DNA from: a virus
Length of the DNA: 39,939 bases
Virus record (IMG/VR): IMGVR_UViG_3300009090_000002
Coordinates: 1-39,939 of that record
Strand: one strand, 5' to 3'
Shown here piece after piece: positions 11,737 through 20,655 of this stretch. Under the pieces are notes generated by a model. It made no database searches. It worked only from the letters and a program-made list of their open reading frames with translations, and was not told the origin of the DNA. Both the position numbers and the translations under genes were made by a program. The stretch's first letter is position 1, and each line of letters begins with the position of its first letter.

Positions 11737-13616
11737 TACCGAATCCCCGCGGCCTTCTTGAACGCGTCGGCGTCGGCCTGCGTCGTGAACGTGTGGACCA
11801 CCCCGCGCGGATCTGTCACCGTCGGCCGCGCGCTCGGCGTCGAAGCCCGGCTGAACTCCGGCAAGAGTCCGGTCTGTTGTTCGCCCGCCGCGGCAAAGGG
11901 CGACAAGCCTTTTGCCATTCGCGTCCGCGCGAAGTCCACGGCCTTCTGCACGATGGCCGGCGGCATTTTGTCGCGGCCCAGATCCATCGTGAGCAGCGAT
12001 CGCACCTCGTCTTTCGTCAACGTCGGCACCAGCGCCGGGACCTCGGTTTCCTTCCCGTTCAGATTCACGCCGATCGAAATCTCGCTGGACACGCCGCCCC
12101 CCGGCCGCTTGAGCAGACCCAGATAGCCGAGCCCTTTTGGCGTTCCGTCTTGTCTGGCGCCAAACCCATAATCCGGTGCCGCAGTCGGCGTCGTCGCGCC
12201 GCCCGGCGCCGGCAGCGGGACTTCATCCGTCAAGCCGTAGCGTTTCGTCAGCGCCGTGTGGCCGCCCAGGTATTTCACATACGCGGCTTTGTCGAGGATG
12301 TCGGCAAACGTGAGCATGTCCTTCTGGATGTTGGCGGGCACCGGCTGCCCCTCGGCTTTCTTGCCGAACCAGCCGACGATCCGATCCCAGGAGTTGCCCG
12401 CGCTCGCCGGAATCCCGATTTCCGCCATGTTGATCCGGTTGAAGCCTTGCGCTTTCACGCCGGCCATCGCCGTTTCGAGGGATTGCAGCGACGCCGACAC
12501 TTTGTTGCCGGCCTGCGCCGAGGCGACGACATCGCGCAGCGTTTGCGCGGAGCCGGCGGCGGTCTGATAGTCCTTCTCGACGGCGGTGACTTTGCCGCGG
12601 CCGACTTCGGCTTCGGCGAACTTCTGCGCGCGTGTCTGCTGTGCTTCGGCGAAGTCTTGCGCGCGTTTCTGCTGCGCGGTCTGCGCGGCGATCGCCGTCG
12701 TTTGGCGCTCCGTCGCCGCCATCGCCGCGGGATCGGACACGACGCGCTTGCGGTCCTCATAGCCGGCGAGCGCGTTCGATTCTGCGGGTGTCAGCGGCTG
12801 GCCACTGCGCTTCTTCGCGTACAGCTTCTGGGCCGCATCATCGAGTTCCGGGCCAGTCGGCGGCTTCGGCGTCGGGGTAAAGCCGGGCAACGGGGTCCAG
12901 GTCGGCGTCGCGCCGCTGCGATCTTCGATCAGCGGCGTCTCGCCTTCTTTGATCATCTGCACCTTCGGCTCAATGGCCGCACGGGCTTCTTTCGAGCCGC
13001 GCACCCACGACCGCGCCTGCTTTTCCATGAACCCCGGCTGCTCGATGGAGGCCGTGAGCATCTGCTGGCCGTCCGCCTTTGAGAGCAAGCCCTTGTCAGT
13101 GAGCGTGCCCACGGCCATCTGGAAGCTGCCGACATCGTTGGGCTGCTGGAGAATCTTGAGGCCGACCTCGCCGAGCTGATTGTTCCGGTGGTCCTCGAGC
13201 TGCGCCTGTTGCAGTTGATAGGCGCCGGTCGCGGTGTTGAGCTTTTGGGCGAGCGCCGTCACATGCGGCACGAGGCTCGGGTCGTGCTGGCGGGCGAGCG
13301 TGGCGACGGCCTCGACATCGATGTTCCCGCTGGCGTCGCGCGGGATCGACCCGACGAGTTGATCGGCCTGTTGCGATCGCTGGCGGTCCGCGATCTGGCC
13401 GCGCGTCAGCTCCTGCTCTTGCGCCGCGCCCTGGTCGAGCCGCGCCTCGCGCTGCTGCTGCAAGGCGAATTGATTATCCGCGCGCCGTTGCGCGAGGACG
13501 TGCCCCGGAATCTGGCCGATCGCCTCAATCGCGTTGCCCCAGATTTGCCCGCTGGCCGCCCGCGCCCGCGCCGCGCTGTCGCCTTGCGCGATGAGGAGGT
13601 CGGCGACGCGGCTCAT
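11736..13616 (-). CDS. Large internal virion/ejection-like protein (626 aa)
   Basis: ATG 13616 overlaps the upstream TGA; an earlier in-frame ATG (13673) would lie inside the zinc-protein gene. The first 400 residues are Gln/Ala-rich and coiled (NQFALQQQREARLDQGAA, KRAQDFAEAQQTRAQKFAEA). From about residue 480 comes a conserved module: KGLGYLGLLKRPGGGVSSE, ISIGVNLNGKETEVPALVPT, LTKDEV and RMAKGLSPFA. I recall this module from large phage virion proteins. Location downstream of the tail hub and tailspike, like P22 gp7/gp20/gp16, supports a DNA-ejection role. Confidence 0.7.
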   Translation of the reverse strand: MSRVADLLIAQGDSAARARAASGQIWGNAIEAIGQIPGHVLAQRRADNQFALQQQREARLDQGAAQEQELTRGQIADRQRSQQADQLVGSIPRDASGNIDVEAVATLARQHDPSLVPHVTALAQKLNTATGAYQLQQAQLEDHRNNQLGEVGLKILQQPNDVGSFQMAVGTLTDKGLLSKADGQQMLTASIEQPGFMEKQARSWVRGSKEARAAIEPKVQMIKEGETPLIEDRSGATPTWTPLPGFTPTPKPPTGPELDDAAQKLYAKKRSGQPLTPAESNALAGYEDRKRVVSDPAAMAATERQTTAIAAQTAQQKRAQDFAEAQQTRAQKFAEAEVGRGKVTAVEKDYQTAAGSAQTLRDVVASAQAGNKVSASLQSLETAMAGVKAQGFNRINMAEIGIPASAGNSWDRIVGWFGKKAEGQPVPANIQKDMLTFADILDKAAYVKYLGGHTALTKRYGLTDEVPLPAPGGATTPTAAPDYGFGARQDGTPKGLGYLGLLKRPGGGVSSEISIGVNLNGKETEVPALVPTLTKDEVRSLLTMDLGRDKMPPAIVQKAVDFARTRMAKGLSPFAAAGEQQTGLLPEFSRASTPSARPTVTDPRGVVHTFTTQADADAFKKAAGIR

Positions 13617-13822
13617 GAGGGGTCCTCCGGCGGGCACAGGCAAAAGAACGCCGTCTCGCCGCAGCCTTCGCACAGGTCCGGCTTCTGCGTCTTGTGCCCG
13701 TCGTCGTTACACGTCGCGCACGCGGCCCAGACGAAATCGCGACCGCGCCCGTCGAGGCGGCGCGGACGCCATACGGACCAGCCCGAGCCGTCGCCGCAGG
13801 TGTCGCAGGCGTGCGGGCTCAT
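13613..13822 (-). CDS. Small zinc-finger protein between virion genes (69 aa)
   Basis: ATG 13822 overlaps the upstream stop and the TGA overlaps the next ATG. Cysteine pairs are CDTC (about 6-9), CATC (about 35-38), CEGC (about 51-54) and CLC (about 61-63). The pattern resembles the DnaJ-type or rubredoxin-like double zinc knuckle but is not a recognised family. It interrupts the row of ejection-type genes. Confidence 0.65.
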   Translation of the reverse strand: MSPHACDTCGDGSGWSVWRPRRLDGRGRDFVWAACATCNDDGHKTQKPDLCEGCGETAFFCLCPPEDPS

Positions 13823-14865
13823 GACACCCTCGATCCGAGCGCCGCCGTCAGCCCGCGGTTCGCCACGTCATTCTGGCGGCCCCAGAGATCATTTTCGCTC
13901 GTGCGCTTGATGCCGTAGTTGGTCAGGTAGTCGTTCAACGTCCGCGCGTTCTCGTTCTGGTAGGCCGAGTACTGGTTCGCGTACTGCGTCTGCGCGTTAT
14001 TGACCGAGGTCTGGTACTCGCCCTGAGTCTGCTGCCGCGCGGTCAGGCCCGCCTGTGACGCATCGGTGAAGGTCCGGTACTTCTGCAGGTAGGCCCCGAA
14101 CGCGTCGGTGAAGCTGGTGTTGTACTCGCCCACGTTTTCCGCGCGCGTCTGCAGCGACTGGCCGAACAGATTGTTGTACTCGTTGCTCGCGTAGTCCTGC
14201 GCGGCGTGGCCGAGCGCGAGCTGCGTGCCGCCGTTCAGGATCGTGCCGCGTGCGGCGGCGCTGCGTTCCCGCGCCTGCTGATCGGCGGTCAACCGGGCCT
14301 GATAGCCGGGCGAGGCTTCGAGCTCGGCCTGGGTCGGCGCGCGGAACTCGCTCTGGAGGCTCGCCGGTTTGGTCGGCGCCGTGAAGTCGCCGCCCTGCCA
14401 CACGGGCGCGACGTAGGGCGAATTGAGCACGTCGGGCCGGGCGGGCGCGGTGTAACTCGGCGCGGCGCCGCTCGAGCGGTAGGGCGCGGGCGGGACGCCG
14501 AAGCCGGTCGGATCGCCGCCCTGCCAGCCGGTAAACTGGTTGCCGCCGCCGCCGCCGCTGCTCGGTGCCGCGGCCGCGAGCTGGGGCGCGGCGTTCGGCG
14601 CCGCATTCGGTGAACCTTGCGGCCACGTCTGCCCCGGCAGTTGCGGCGCAATCGGCTGCGTCGGATTGATCGTTGGCTGGGGCACGCCGCCGCCGCCGTC
14701 CCAGACCGTCGCGCCGGTCGTCGGGTCGATGTGATAGCCCGGCGGCGCCGTCTGGCGCGGGACGGGGAGCGGCCCGGTGTTCGTGTAGTTGGTCGGCGGC
14801 GCGTTCGCCGCGAACCAGTCGCTGCCGTCGTCGCCGCGGCCGGGGCGGTCGGCGTCTTCTCTCAT
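13819..14865 (-). CDS. Internal virion protein, C-terminal-type module (348 aa)
   Basis: ATG 14865 overlaps the upstream TGA. The first half is Gly/Pro/Ala-rich and disordered. From about residue 190 a conserved phage module appears: LEASPGYQARLTADQQARER, SAAARGTILNGGTQLALGHA, QDYASNEYNNLFGQSLQ. SPGYQ-R-ERSAAARG-GG-YASNEY is a signature I recall from virion or ejection proteins. The usual N-terminal partner module (PYLAAG..LLGL) lies in the neighbouring gene 14862-16118, so the two may be halves of a commonly fused protein. Confidence 0.75.
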   Translation of the reverse strand: MREDADRPGRGDDGSDWFAANAPPTNYTNTGPLPVPRQTAPPGYHIDPTTGATVWDGGGGVPQPTINPTQPIAPQLPGQTWPQGSPNAAPNAAPQLAAAAPSSGGGGGNQFTGWQGGDPTGFGVPPAPYRSSGAAPSYTAPARPDVLNSPYVAPVWQGGDFTAPTKPASLQSEFRAPTQAELEASPGYQARLTADQQARERSAAARGTILNGGTQLALGHAAQDYASNEYNNLFGQSLQTRAENVGEYNTSFTDAFGAYLQKYRTFTDASQAGLTARQQTQGEYQTSVNNAQTQYANQYSAYQNENARTLNDYLTNYGIKRTSENDLWGRQNDVANRGLTAALGSRVS

Positions 14866-16118
14866 GCGCTCACCTGCACGGCGCCGCGCTGCAGATAGTG
14901 CGCGACCTGGCTCGGGTCTACCTGTTGCTGTTGGCCGTTGGGCGCCCGGAGCGTGACGAGGCCGCCCGTGGCGGCTGGCGCCGTCATCCGCGCTTGGGGC
15001 TGGGTCGTGAATTGATTCGTGGGCGCGGCCGACGTCGGCGGGCTGCCGGACGGGGTCGCGTACGGGCCGACATAATTCCCAGGCATCCACGCGCTGCCCT
15101 GCCCCGTGGGATTCCAGTTCGACGCGAAGTCGTACAGCTGGCCGTCGATGGCGAGCTTGTCATCGCTGAGGAGCGTGCCGCCCGCGTGCGTCGGCCGGGC
15201 CACAGCAAAGCCCTTCGCCTGGAGCGCCGCGTAGAGGGGCCCGACGCCCTCGCTGACCGGGTGCGAGGTTTGCCAGTCACTGATGAACGCCTGCGCGGCC
15301 GGCGAGAGCGGCGCCGCCGGCCCGCTGCGCGGCGCGAAACTGGTGGCGGTCGTGCCGGGGCGCGCGGGGAGGCCCAACAGTTGACTCTGGCGGTCGGAGG
15401 CGCTGGCGCCCGCGGCGAGATACGGCGCGAGCCGGCCGGTCAAGTCGCTGTACTGCGATTTCTCGAAGTCGAGGGCCTTCTGGAACGATTCGGCTTGAAT
15501 CCGGGCGGCCTCCGTGTTCGCGCTCGCTTGTTCGTGCGCGCCGAAGATCGTGGCCGCGGCGGGGATGCCGTAGTCGAGCGCCGGTTTGAGCCAGTTCGCG
15601 ACGCCGCGAGACGACACGCTGGTGTCGAGGACACTGCTCTCGCCGGTGAAGTTGCCGGCCGCATCCCAGACGCTTGCGCCGGCCGCGGGCGCGGTCACGG
15701 CGGCGCCCGCCGGCAGGGCGCCGATCCCGGCCGGCACTGCACTGGAGGCCGCCGTGGTCGCCGCGATGTTCGCCGCCGTCGAGGGGCCGAGCGCGCTCGC
15801 GGCGGGCGCGGTGCCGCCAATATAGGCCGCCGCAATGCCGCCAAGCTCCGCGGCCGCGATGTAGGGCAGGGCGTGCGCGAGTTGATTCAGAAAACTCTGC
15901 TGACTGTTCGCGTTGGTTGGGATCAAGGGGCCGAGCGTGCCTTCCGGGTCAAGCAAGCGGAGATCCCCGCTCGCATCAGTGACCCAGTTGGCGGGGATGC
16001 TCGACAAGTGATTCCACGCCAGCGCGCGTTGCACTTTCGGATTCGACGCGACCGCCGGGTAGTGCGCCGTCGATGCCGTTGCAGAGCCCGGATGTTCGGT
16101 CGAAAACTGATTCGGCAT
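14862..16118 (-). CDS. Internal virion protein, N-terminal-type module (418 aa)
   Basis: ATG 16118 overlaps the TGA of the fibre-like gene (TGATG). After MPNQFSTEHPG and a helical segment there are Ala/Gly-rich hydrophobic stretches (LPYIAAAELGGIAAAYIGG, TAANIAATTAASSAVPAG) that could insert into membrane. Then ALDYGIPAAATIFGAHEQ, FQKALDFEKSQYSDLTGRLA and PYLAAGASASDRQSQLLGL, which form the first half of a widespread phage internal-protein signature. The C-terminal part has FAVARPTHAGG and a Gln-rich end. Probable ejection protein. Confidence 0.7.
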   Translation of the reverse strand: MPNQFSTEHPGSATASTAHYPAVASNPKVQRALAWNHLSSIPANWVTDASGDLRLLDPEGTLGPLIPTNANSQQSFLNQLAHALPYIAAAELGGIAAAYIGGTAPAASALGPSTAANIAATTAASSAVPAGIGALPAGAAVTAPAAGASVWDAAGNFTGESSVLDTSVSSRGVANWLKPALDYGIPAAATIFGAHEQASANTEAARIQAESFQKALDFEKSQYSDLTGRLAPYLAAGASASDRQSQLLGLPARPGTTATSFAPRSGPAAPLSPAAQAFISDWQTSHPVSEGVGPLYAALQAKGFAVARPTHAGGTLLSDDKLAIDGQLYDFASNWNPTGQGSAWMPGNYVGPYATPSGSPPTSAAPTNQFTTQPQARMTAPAATGGLVTLRAPNGQQQQVDPSQVAHYLQRGAVQVSA

Positions 16119-16888
16119 CAGATGATCCGGTAGGTGAAGCTGAACGCGAACGCCTGATTGGTCACGTCGACCGCCGTCCAGCGCAGCGTGGCCCGGTCGT
16201 TGGCCGCGTCCCCGATGATGCCGGCACACTGCCCGGCAATCCCTGGCGCCGCCGCGGTGCCCCCGCACTGATTCGCCGCCCCGAAGTTGCTGGCGATCGG
16301 CAGCGCGATCCCGAGCTGCGTATCGCCGGCCGCGGTCGGGTCGATATCGACCTGTCCCGAGACGGTGACGACCGAGCCGACGCGCACGTACTGGCAGCTG
16401 TAGGCGGTCGAGGCCGCGACATTCACCGCGTTGGTCAAGGCGGGCGTGTAGGTGCTCGCGACCACATCCGAGAGCTGCGTCGAGACGAGGCCCGTCAGCG
16501 CGGCGCCCGAGATGGCTGGCAGCGCGCCCGCGAGCGCCGCACTCGACAGGCTCGTCAGCGCCGCGCCCGAGATGGCCGGCAGCGCGGCCGGAAAGCGCGC
16601 GTCGGCAATCGTGCCGGTCAGATCCGCCGCCGGCACGGTGGCCGAGGTCGACGGCGTCGCGATGCCGAGCGCGACGGCGATCTTGAGGTAGCCGCTGGTC
16701 AAGAGGCCCAGATTGCGCGGCGCGGTCAGTGTGCTGTTCGCCGTCGCCGTGAGGTACGGCGCATCGACGGGCGCCGACACGCCGATCGCGGTCGCGGCGT
16801 CGCGAAACCAGATCCGCCAGATGTCCGCGATGAGGCCGGACACTTTGTCGAAGATCGGCACCGTGATCGGCATCGGGCGCAGGGCCAT
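16118..16888 (-). CDS. Tail fibre-like protein with ALPAISGAAL repeats (256 aa)
   Basis: ATG 16888 overlaps the gp10-like stop. The N-terminus (VPIFDKVSGLIADIWRIWF) may attach to the tail. The middle has two ALPAISGAALTSL-type repeats characteristic of trimeric tail fibres. The C-terminal ~95 residues (TAYSCQYVRVGSVVTVSGQV, then beta strands with NDRATLRWTAVD) form a typical fibre-tip domain. Function: host recognition or needle-like tail accessory. Its position directly after the gp10-like gene recalls the P22 tail needle gp26, but sequence similarity to gp26 is not evident. Confidence 0.75.
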   Translation of the reverse strand: MALRPMPITVPIFDKVSGLIADIWRIWFRDAATAIGVSAPVDAPYLTATANSTLTAPRNLGLLTSGYLKIAVALGIATPSTSATVPAADLTGTIADARFPAALPAISGAALTSLSSAALAGALPAISGAALTGLVSTQLSDVVASTYTPALTNAVNVAASTAYSCQYVRVGSVVTVSGQVDIDPTAAGDTQLGIALPIASNFGAANQCGGTAAAPGIAGQCAGIIGDAANDRATLRWTAVDVTNQAFAFSFTYRII

Positions 16889-18357
16889 CAGCGCTGTCCT
16901 GTTCCGGGCGTCACCCTGACCCACGCGCCGGGCCCGAGCACCCGCCGCACGGGATCAGAGATGACCGTCTCGATCACGAGCCGGTCGAGCCGCGTGCGCC
17001 CCAACTTGTCCCACTTCACGCGCTGGCCGTACGCGCCCATGACGCCGAGCGACGTCGTGCGCGTGATCGGCCACGTCTGGCCGCAGTCCTTACTCAGGTT
17101 CAGCCGGATCTGCGGATCGCTGCCCTGGCCTGCGTTCAGCCCCACGCCGGCCTGCGTCCCGATCTCGATCGCGTCGAGGAACCCGAGCTGATTCTCATCA
17201 GAGAGGTAGGGCGCCCGCCGCACCGCGCGCAACACCGCGCCGTCGTCGTCGAACGTGTCCAGATCCAAGGTCCACACCGCGCCGCTGTCCCGGCTCCCGA
17301 CGACGTGCTGGCCGTTCACGCAGGCGTGGCCGCGCACGCGCCACGCCGTCTCGACGCCCCGCACACTGTCCCACCCCGCGCGCTGATGCCAGAGCGACTC
17401 GGTCGCGTCCCAGACCCACGTCACGCCGGCATCGCCCGCCGTGGGGCACGTCAGCGCGTAGAAATGGTGCCCGTCCTGCTCGTACGTGAAGGCTTCAGTG
17501 TTCGCGAGGCTCGGGTAGCCCTCGAGCGCGGTCGCGATCGCCTTCGTGCTGATCGCATGGCCGCCGTAGCCCGCGAGCTGATACACCGCGCGGCCGCGGC
17601 TCGACTGCCCGACCCAGCGGATCGTGTCGTCGTCGACGCTGATCGCCCACGGCGACGCGGCGCCGATCGGGAACAGCGAGCCCTTGATCGGCTGAAACGG
17701 GTTCAGCGCGGCGCCGATGTTCTCGTAGGCCTCGCTGGTCTCGCTGCCGAAGATCCACACGCGCGTCAGGGTCGTGACCATCCCCACAACGCGATCGCTC
17801 GCGGTCGAGCGCGTGAAAAAATCGAGCGCGCCCCAACTGCTGCCGTTCTCCAGCGCCGAGAACCAGACGCGGAGGGAGTCGGCCTCAGACAGCAGGAAGT
17901 AGCCATCAAGGAAGCCGACTTGGACTGGCAGATGGGTGAGGGGGAGCGCGATGGCGGCTGACAGCACATTGGTCGTCAGGTTGAGCACTTTGAGCTGGCC
18001 GCCGCCGACGAACACGCGCTGCGTCCCGCCGTCGCCGTTACTGGCCGAACTCACCGGATGGCCGTCGTTGAGAATCTGGCCGCGGTCGATGGCCGCGTAG
18101 CCGGGGCTGAAGGTCTCCTCGTACAGCCGATCGCCGCTGACGGTGAACGTGCGGCCGTCTTCGGTCCAGCGGCCGCGGCCGGGGCTGGTGGCGAGCGTCC
18201 CGAGCGGCTTCAAGCCGGGCGTGCCGTCGAGCGAGGCCTTCTTCGCGTTGCCCTGGCTGTCGACCGTCGACGGGTAGAGATTCACGCAGCGTTCGGTTTC
18301 AATCGTGCCGCTGCGCGCGGGCGCCGCGCCGCCGACGAAGGCCGACCACAAGGGCAC
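16888..18357 (-). CDS. P22 gp10-like packaged-DNA stabilisation / tail hub protein (489 aa)
   Basis: The start is GTG 18357 (TAGTG, sharing a base with the tailspike stop); GTG 18363 is also possible. Early motifs match the Phage_stabilise (P22 gp10) family: TERCVNLYPSTV, LDGTPGLKPLG, and repeated beta-propeller-like blades such as DGYFLLSEADSLRVWFSALE and RVWIFGSETSEAYENIGAAL. The length is close to P22 gp10 (about 470). In P22 gp10 forms the hexameric hub below gp4 that seals the tail and binds tailspikes. The gp4-like and tailspike genes lie nearby, as expected. Confidence 0.88.
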   Translation of the reverse strand: MPLWSAFVGGAAPARSGTIETERCVNLYPSTVDSQGNAKKASLDGTPGLKPLGTLATSPGRGRWTEDGRTFTVSGDRLYEETFSPGYAAIDRGQILNDGHPVSSASNGDGGTQRVFVGGGQLKVLNLTTNVLSAAIALPLTHLPVQVGFLDGYFLLSEADSLRVWFSALENGSSWGALDFFTRSTASDRVVGMVTTLTRVWIFGSETSEAYENIGAALNPFQPIKGSLFPIGAASPWAISVDDDTIRWVGQSSRGRAVYQLAGYGGHAISTKAIATALEGYPSLANTEAFTYEQDGHHFYALTCPTAGDAGVTWVWDATESLWHQRAGWDSVRGVETAWRVRGHACVNGQHVVGSRDSGAVWTLDLDTFDDDGAVLRAVRRAPYLSDENQLGFLDAIEIGTQAGVGLNAGQGSDPQIRLNLSKDCGQTWPITRTTSLGVMGAYGQRVKWDKLGRTRLDRLVIETVISDPVRRVLGPGAWVRVTPGTGQR

Positions 18358-20627
18358 TACCACTGCCCCCGCGCAATTTGCAGCACACTCGCACTGAGCC
18401 GCGCAACAGTGCGGCGCTGGAGCGCGGCTTCGAGCACCTGACATTCATCCGGCCGAATCGCGTAGCGGTCGCCCGCCGGGACCGCCCGGTACACGTCCTC
18501 GCCTTGGTCGTTGATCCCGGTGCGCTCGTCGTGCGCTTCCCACGTGTCATGGCACACGATGCCGTAGCGTGTGGCATCGAGGCCCTTGGCCGTGAAGGCG
18601 GCGACAATCTGCTGCGCGATGACGCCGTGGTGAATCCGGGCCGCGTCGCCTTTCGCCGCCACCGCCGTCAGCCAGCGGTATTGCACATACGGCACCTCGG
18701 CCCACGCATCGAGCACGCGATCGTCAATCGGGGCGATGTCGGTTTTCTCGCGCGCATCGGAGGTGTTGATCGCGCCGGCGACGGCAAAGACTTCCTTCCA
18801 GCGGGCGCCGCCCAGCCCGAGATTCATGACGTTGTCGACCTGCGGGACGACGTCGGTCGCATGCACGGCGGCCACCGTCGACGCGCCGATCGCGAAGTTG
18901 ATCGTCGACGGCCCGAACAGCGTCGCGGAGGTCCCCGTCGTGCCCTGGCCGAGAAACAGATTATTCGACGCGTTGTAGCTCGCGAACGCCAACGGCGTCG
19001 TGCCATCAGCAGCGAACCCTTTCACGCCGTAGGTGTTGGCCACGACCAGCGAGGCGGCCTGGACCTCGAGCTGCGACCCGGCTTGATTCGCATGGACGAT
19101 CAGGCCAGTGCCGGTCGTGCCAAGGTGCAGATCGTTGGTGACGAGCCAGAGGTAGCCGGCCGTGCCCGGCCGCAGCTCCCCGTTCACGCCGTTCGCGATC
19201 CACTTATGGGTGCCGGCGGCGCTGTTGACCAGCGAGTAGAACGGCGCGGTGACGGCGGGGGCGTTGTCGCGCACTTCGCCGGTCGTGAGCGAGTCGAGCG
19301 ACAGAAGGGACGACGCGCCGCTGACTTCCAGGTGCAGGATGTTGGCGCCCGGCGTCGGCTCGCTGTAGATCCGCATCAACTTGTTGGTCGGGTTCGCGGA
19401 ATCGTTGAAGTAGGCCGCGTCCTGGATGTAGGGCTTGATGAGGCCCGCCAGATCCGGCAGGTGCGCGACGGATTCATTCAGATAGAGCGTACCGCCCAGG
19501 CTCACCTTGCCGTCGATCCCGACAAAGCCCTCGACGTAGTGGCCGATGCTGGAGGTCGTCGCCGCGAAGGGAATCGACAGCAGCGTATCGGTCCCCACGG
19601 CACTGTCGAGAAACAGGCCGTAGCCGCGCAGGCGCGGCACCTCGGCGAAGGGCTGGGTCAGTTTGACGCCGTGCGTGTCGTAGCACTGAATCCAGGTGTT
19701 CGCCCACACGGCGCCGCTCACGCCGGCGAGCTCGACGGCGAAGCCGAAATTGACGCCGCTGACGCGGGCATTGCTGAAGAAGATCGCCGCCGCGTACTGC
19801 GCCACGTCGCCGGCCTCGACCAGGATCGCGTGCTCACAGGCGGCGCTGCTGGTCGGTTGGACGAAGAGGCCGCTGAACGTCAGATAGGCGATCGGCTGGA
19901 CCGCGCCCGAGGTGATCCAGAGGCATTTCTTGGTGCAGTTGGCAATCGAGACGTTCGTGATCACGCACGAGTAGGTGCCGCCGCGGATCTTGAGGCCGTA
20001 GGACGCGGTCCCCTGGCCGTTGATCTCCAGATTCTCAACCGCCATCCCTTCGTTGCGGGTCGCATCAGTCGACAGCGTCAGGATCGGGAGCGTCAGGTCG
20101 TAGGCGACCAGACCGCCGGGGGTCGCGGTACTTTCCAGCCGGCCCTGGTGACTGCCGGCCAGCGTGACTTTGGCTTTGTCGAGGACGACGTTGACGGCGT
20201 ACGGCCCCTTGGCCGCGAGCACCGTGCCGCCGCTGGCGGGGACCGCGGCGATCGCCGCCGCAAAGGCCGCGGTGTCGTTGGCGATGCCGTTCCCGACCGC
20301 GCCGTAGTCTTCGACCGCGTAGACGGTCCAGTTCACAGGGCCGCTCACATAGTCCTGCGACCAGATCGCGGCGCCGGTCGAGGTCGTGAGCACGAACTGA
20401 TACGACTGCCCCGGCGTGAGGTAGATGGGGCCGAAGAGGCCGCCGCTGCTCGCGACGATCGGATTCGCATTCGGGGTCGTCAGTGCGCGGTCGCTGTAGG
20501 TGGCCAGGGGTGTCGAGGCCGAGCCGGCGACGTACGAATGAAGGAGGGCGCCTGGGGACACGACCCCCAAATCTGAGAACACGCGTTGGCGGGCGACGGG
20601 CGCGAGCGGCGCCGTGATCGGGCTCAT
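18357..20627 (-). CDS. Tailspike: pectate-lyase-type beta-helix with C-terminal S74 chaperone (756 aa)
   Basis: The N-terminal ~110 residues (QRVFSDLGVVSPGALLHSYV, LTPGQSYQFVLTT) are a podovirus head/tail-binding domain. From about residue 115, EDYGAVGNGIANDTAAFAAA is the hallmark of the Pectate_lyase_3 right-handed beta-helix, which probably binds and cleaves surface polysaccharide. The C-terminal ~135 residues form a Peptidase_S74 intramolecular chaperone (TSDAREKTDIAPIDDRVLDA, HHGVIAQQIV) that in known spikes trimerises and then self-cleaves at the Ser near residue 623. The glycan target cannot be read from sequence. Confidence 0.92.
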   Translation of the reverse strand: MSPITAPLAPVARQRVFSDLGVVSPGALLHSYVAGSASTPLATYSDRALTTPNANPIVASSGGLFGPIYLTPGQSYQFVLTTSTGAAIWSQDYVSGPVNWTVYAVEDYGAVGNGIANDTAAFAAAIAAVPASGGTVLAAKGPYAVNVVLDKAKVTLAGSHQGRLESTATPGGLVAYDLTLPILTLSTDATRNEGMAVENLEINGQGTASYGLKIRGGTYSCVITNVSIANCTKKCLWITSGAVQPIAYLTFSGLFVQPTSSAACEHAILVEAGDVAQYAAAIFFSNARVSGVNFGFAVELAGVSGAVWANTWIQCYDTHGVKLTQPFAEVPRLRGYGLFLDSAVGTDTLLSIPFAATTSSIGHYVEGFVGIDGKVSLGGTLYLNESVAHLPDLAGLIKPYIQDAAYFNDSANPTNKLMRIYSEPTPGANILHLEVSGASSLLSLDSLTTGEVRDNAPAVTAPFYSLVNSAAGTHKWIANGVNGELRPGTAGYLWLVTNDLHLGTTGTGLIVHANQAGSQLEVQAASLVVANTYGVKGFAADGTTPLAFASYNASNNLFLGQGTTGTSATLFGPSTINFAIGASTVAAVHATDVVPQVDNVMNLGLGGARWKEVFAVAGAINTSDAREKTDIAPIDDRVLDAWAEVPYVQYRWLTAVAAKGDAARIHHGVIAQQIVAAFTAKGLDATRYGIVCHDTWEAHDERTGINDQGEDVYRAVPAGDRYAIRPDECQVLEAALQRRTVARLSASVLQIARGQW

Positions 20628-20655
20628 CGCGTCCTCGCAGAGTCAGCGGCGACCG

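Noticed and set aside
16490-16600. Short regularly spaced repeats that might suggest a CRISPR array
   Set aside because: They encode the ALPAISGAAL fibre repeats in frame and lack unique spacers of constant length.
18378-20576. A 732-codon plus-strand frame opposite the tailspike
   Set aside because: Composition is typical of antisense GC-rich sequence and the tailspike on the other strand has clear domains.
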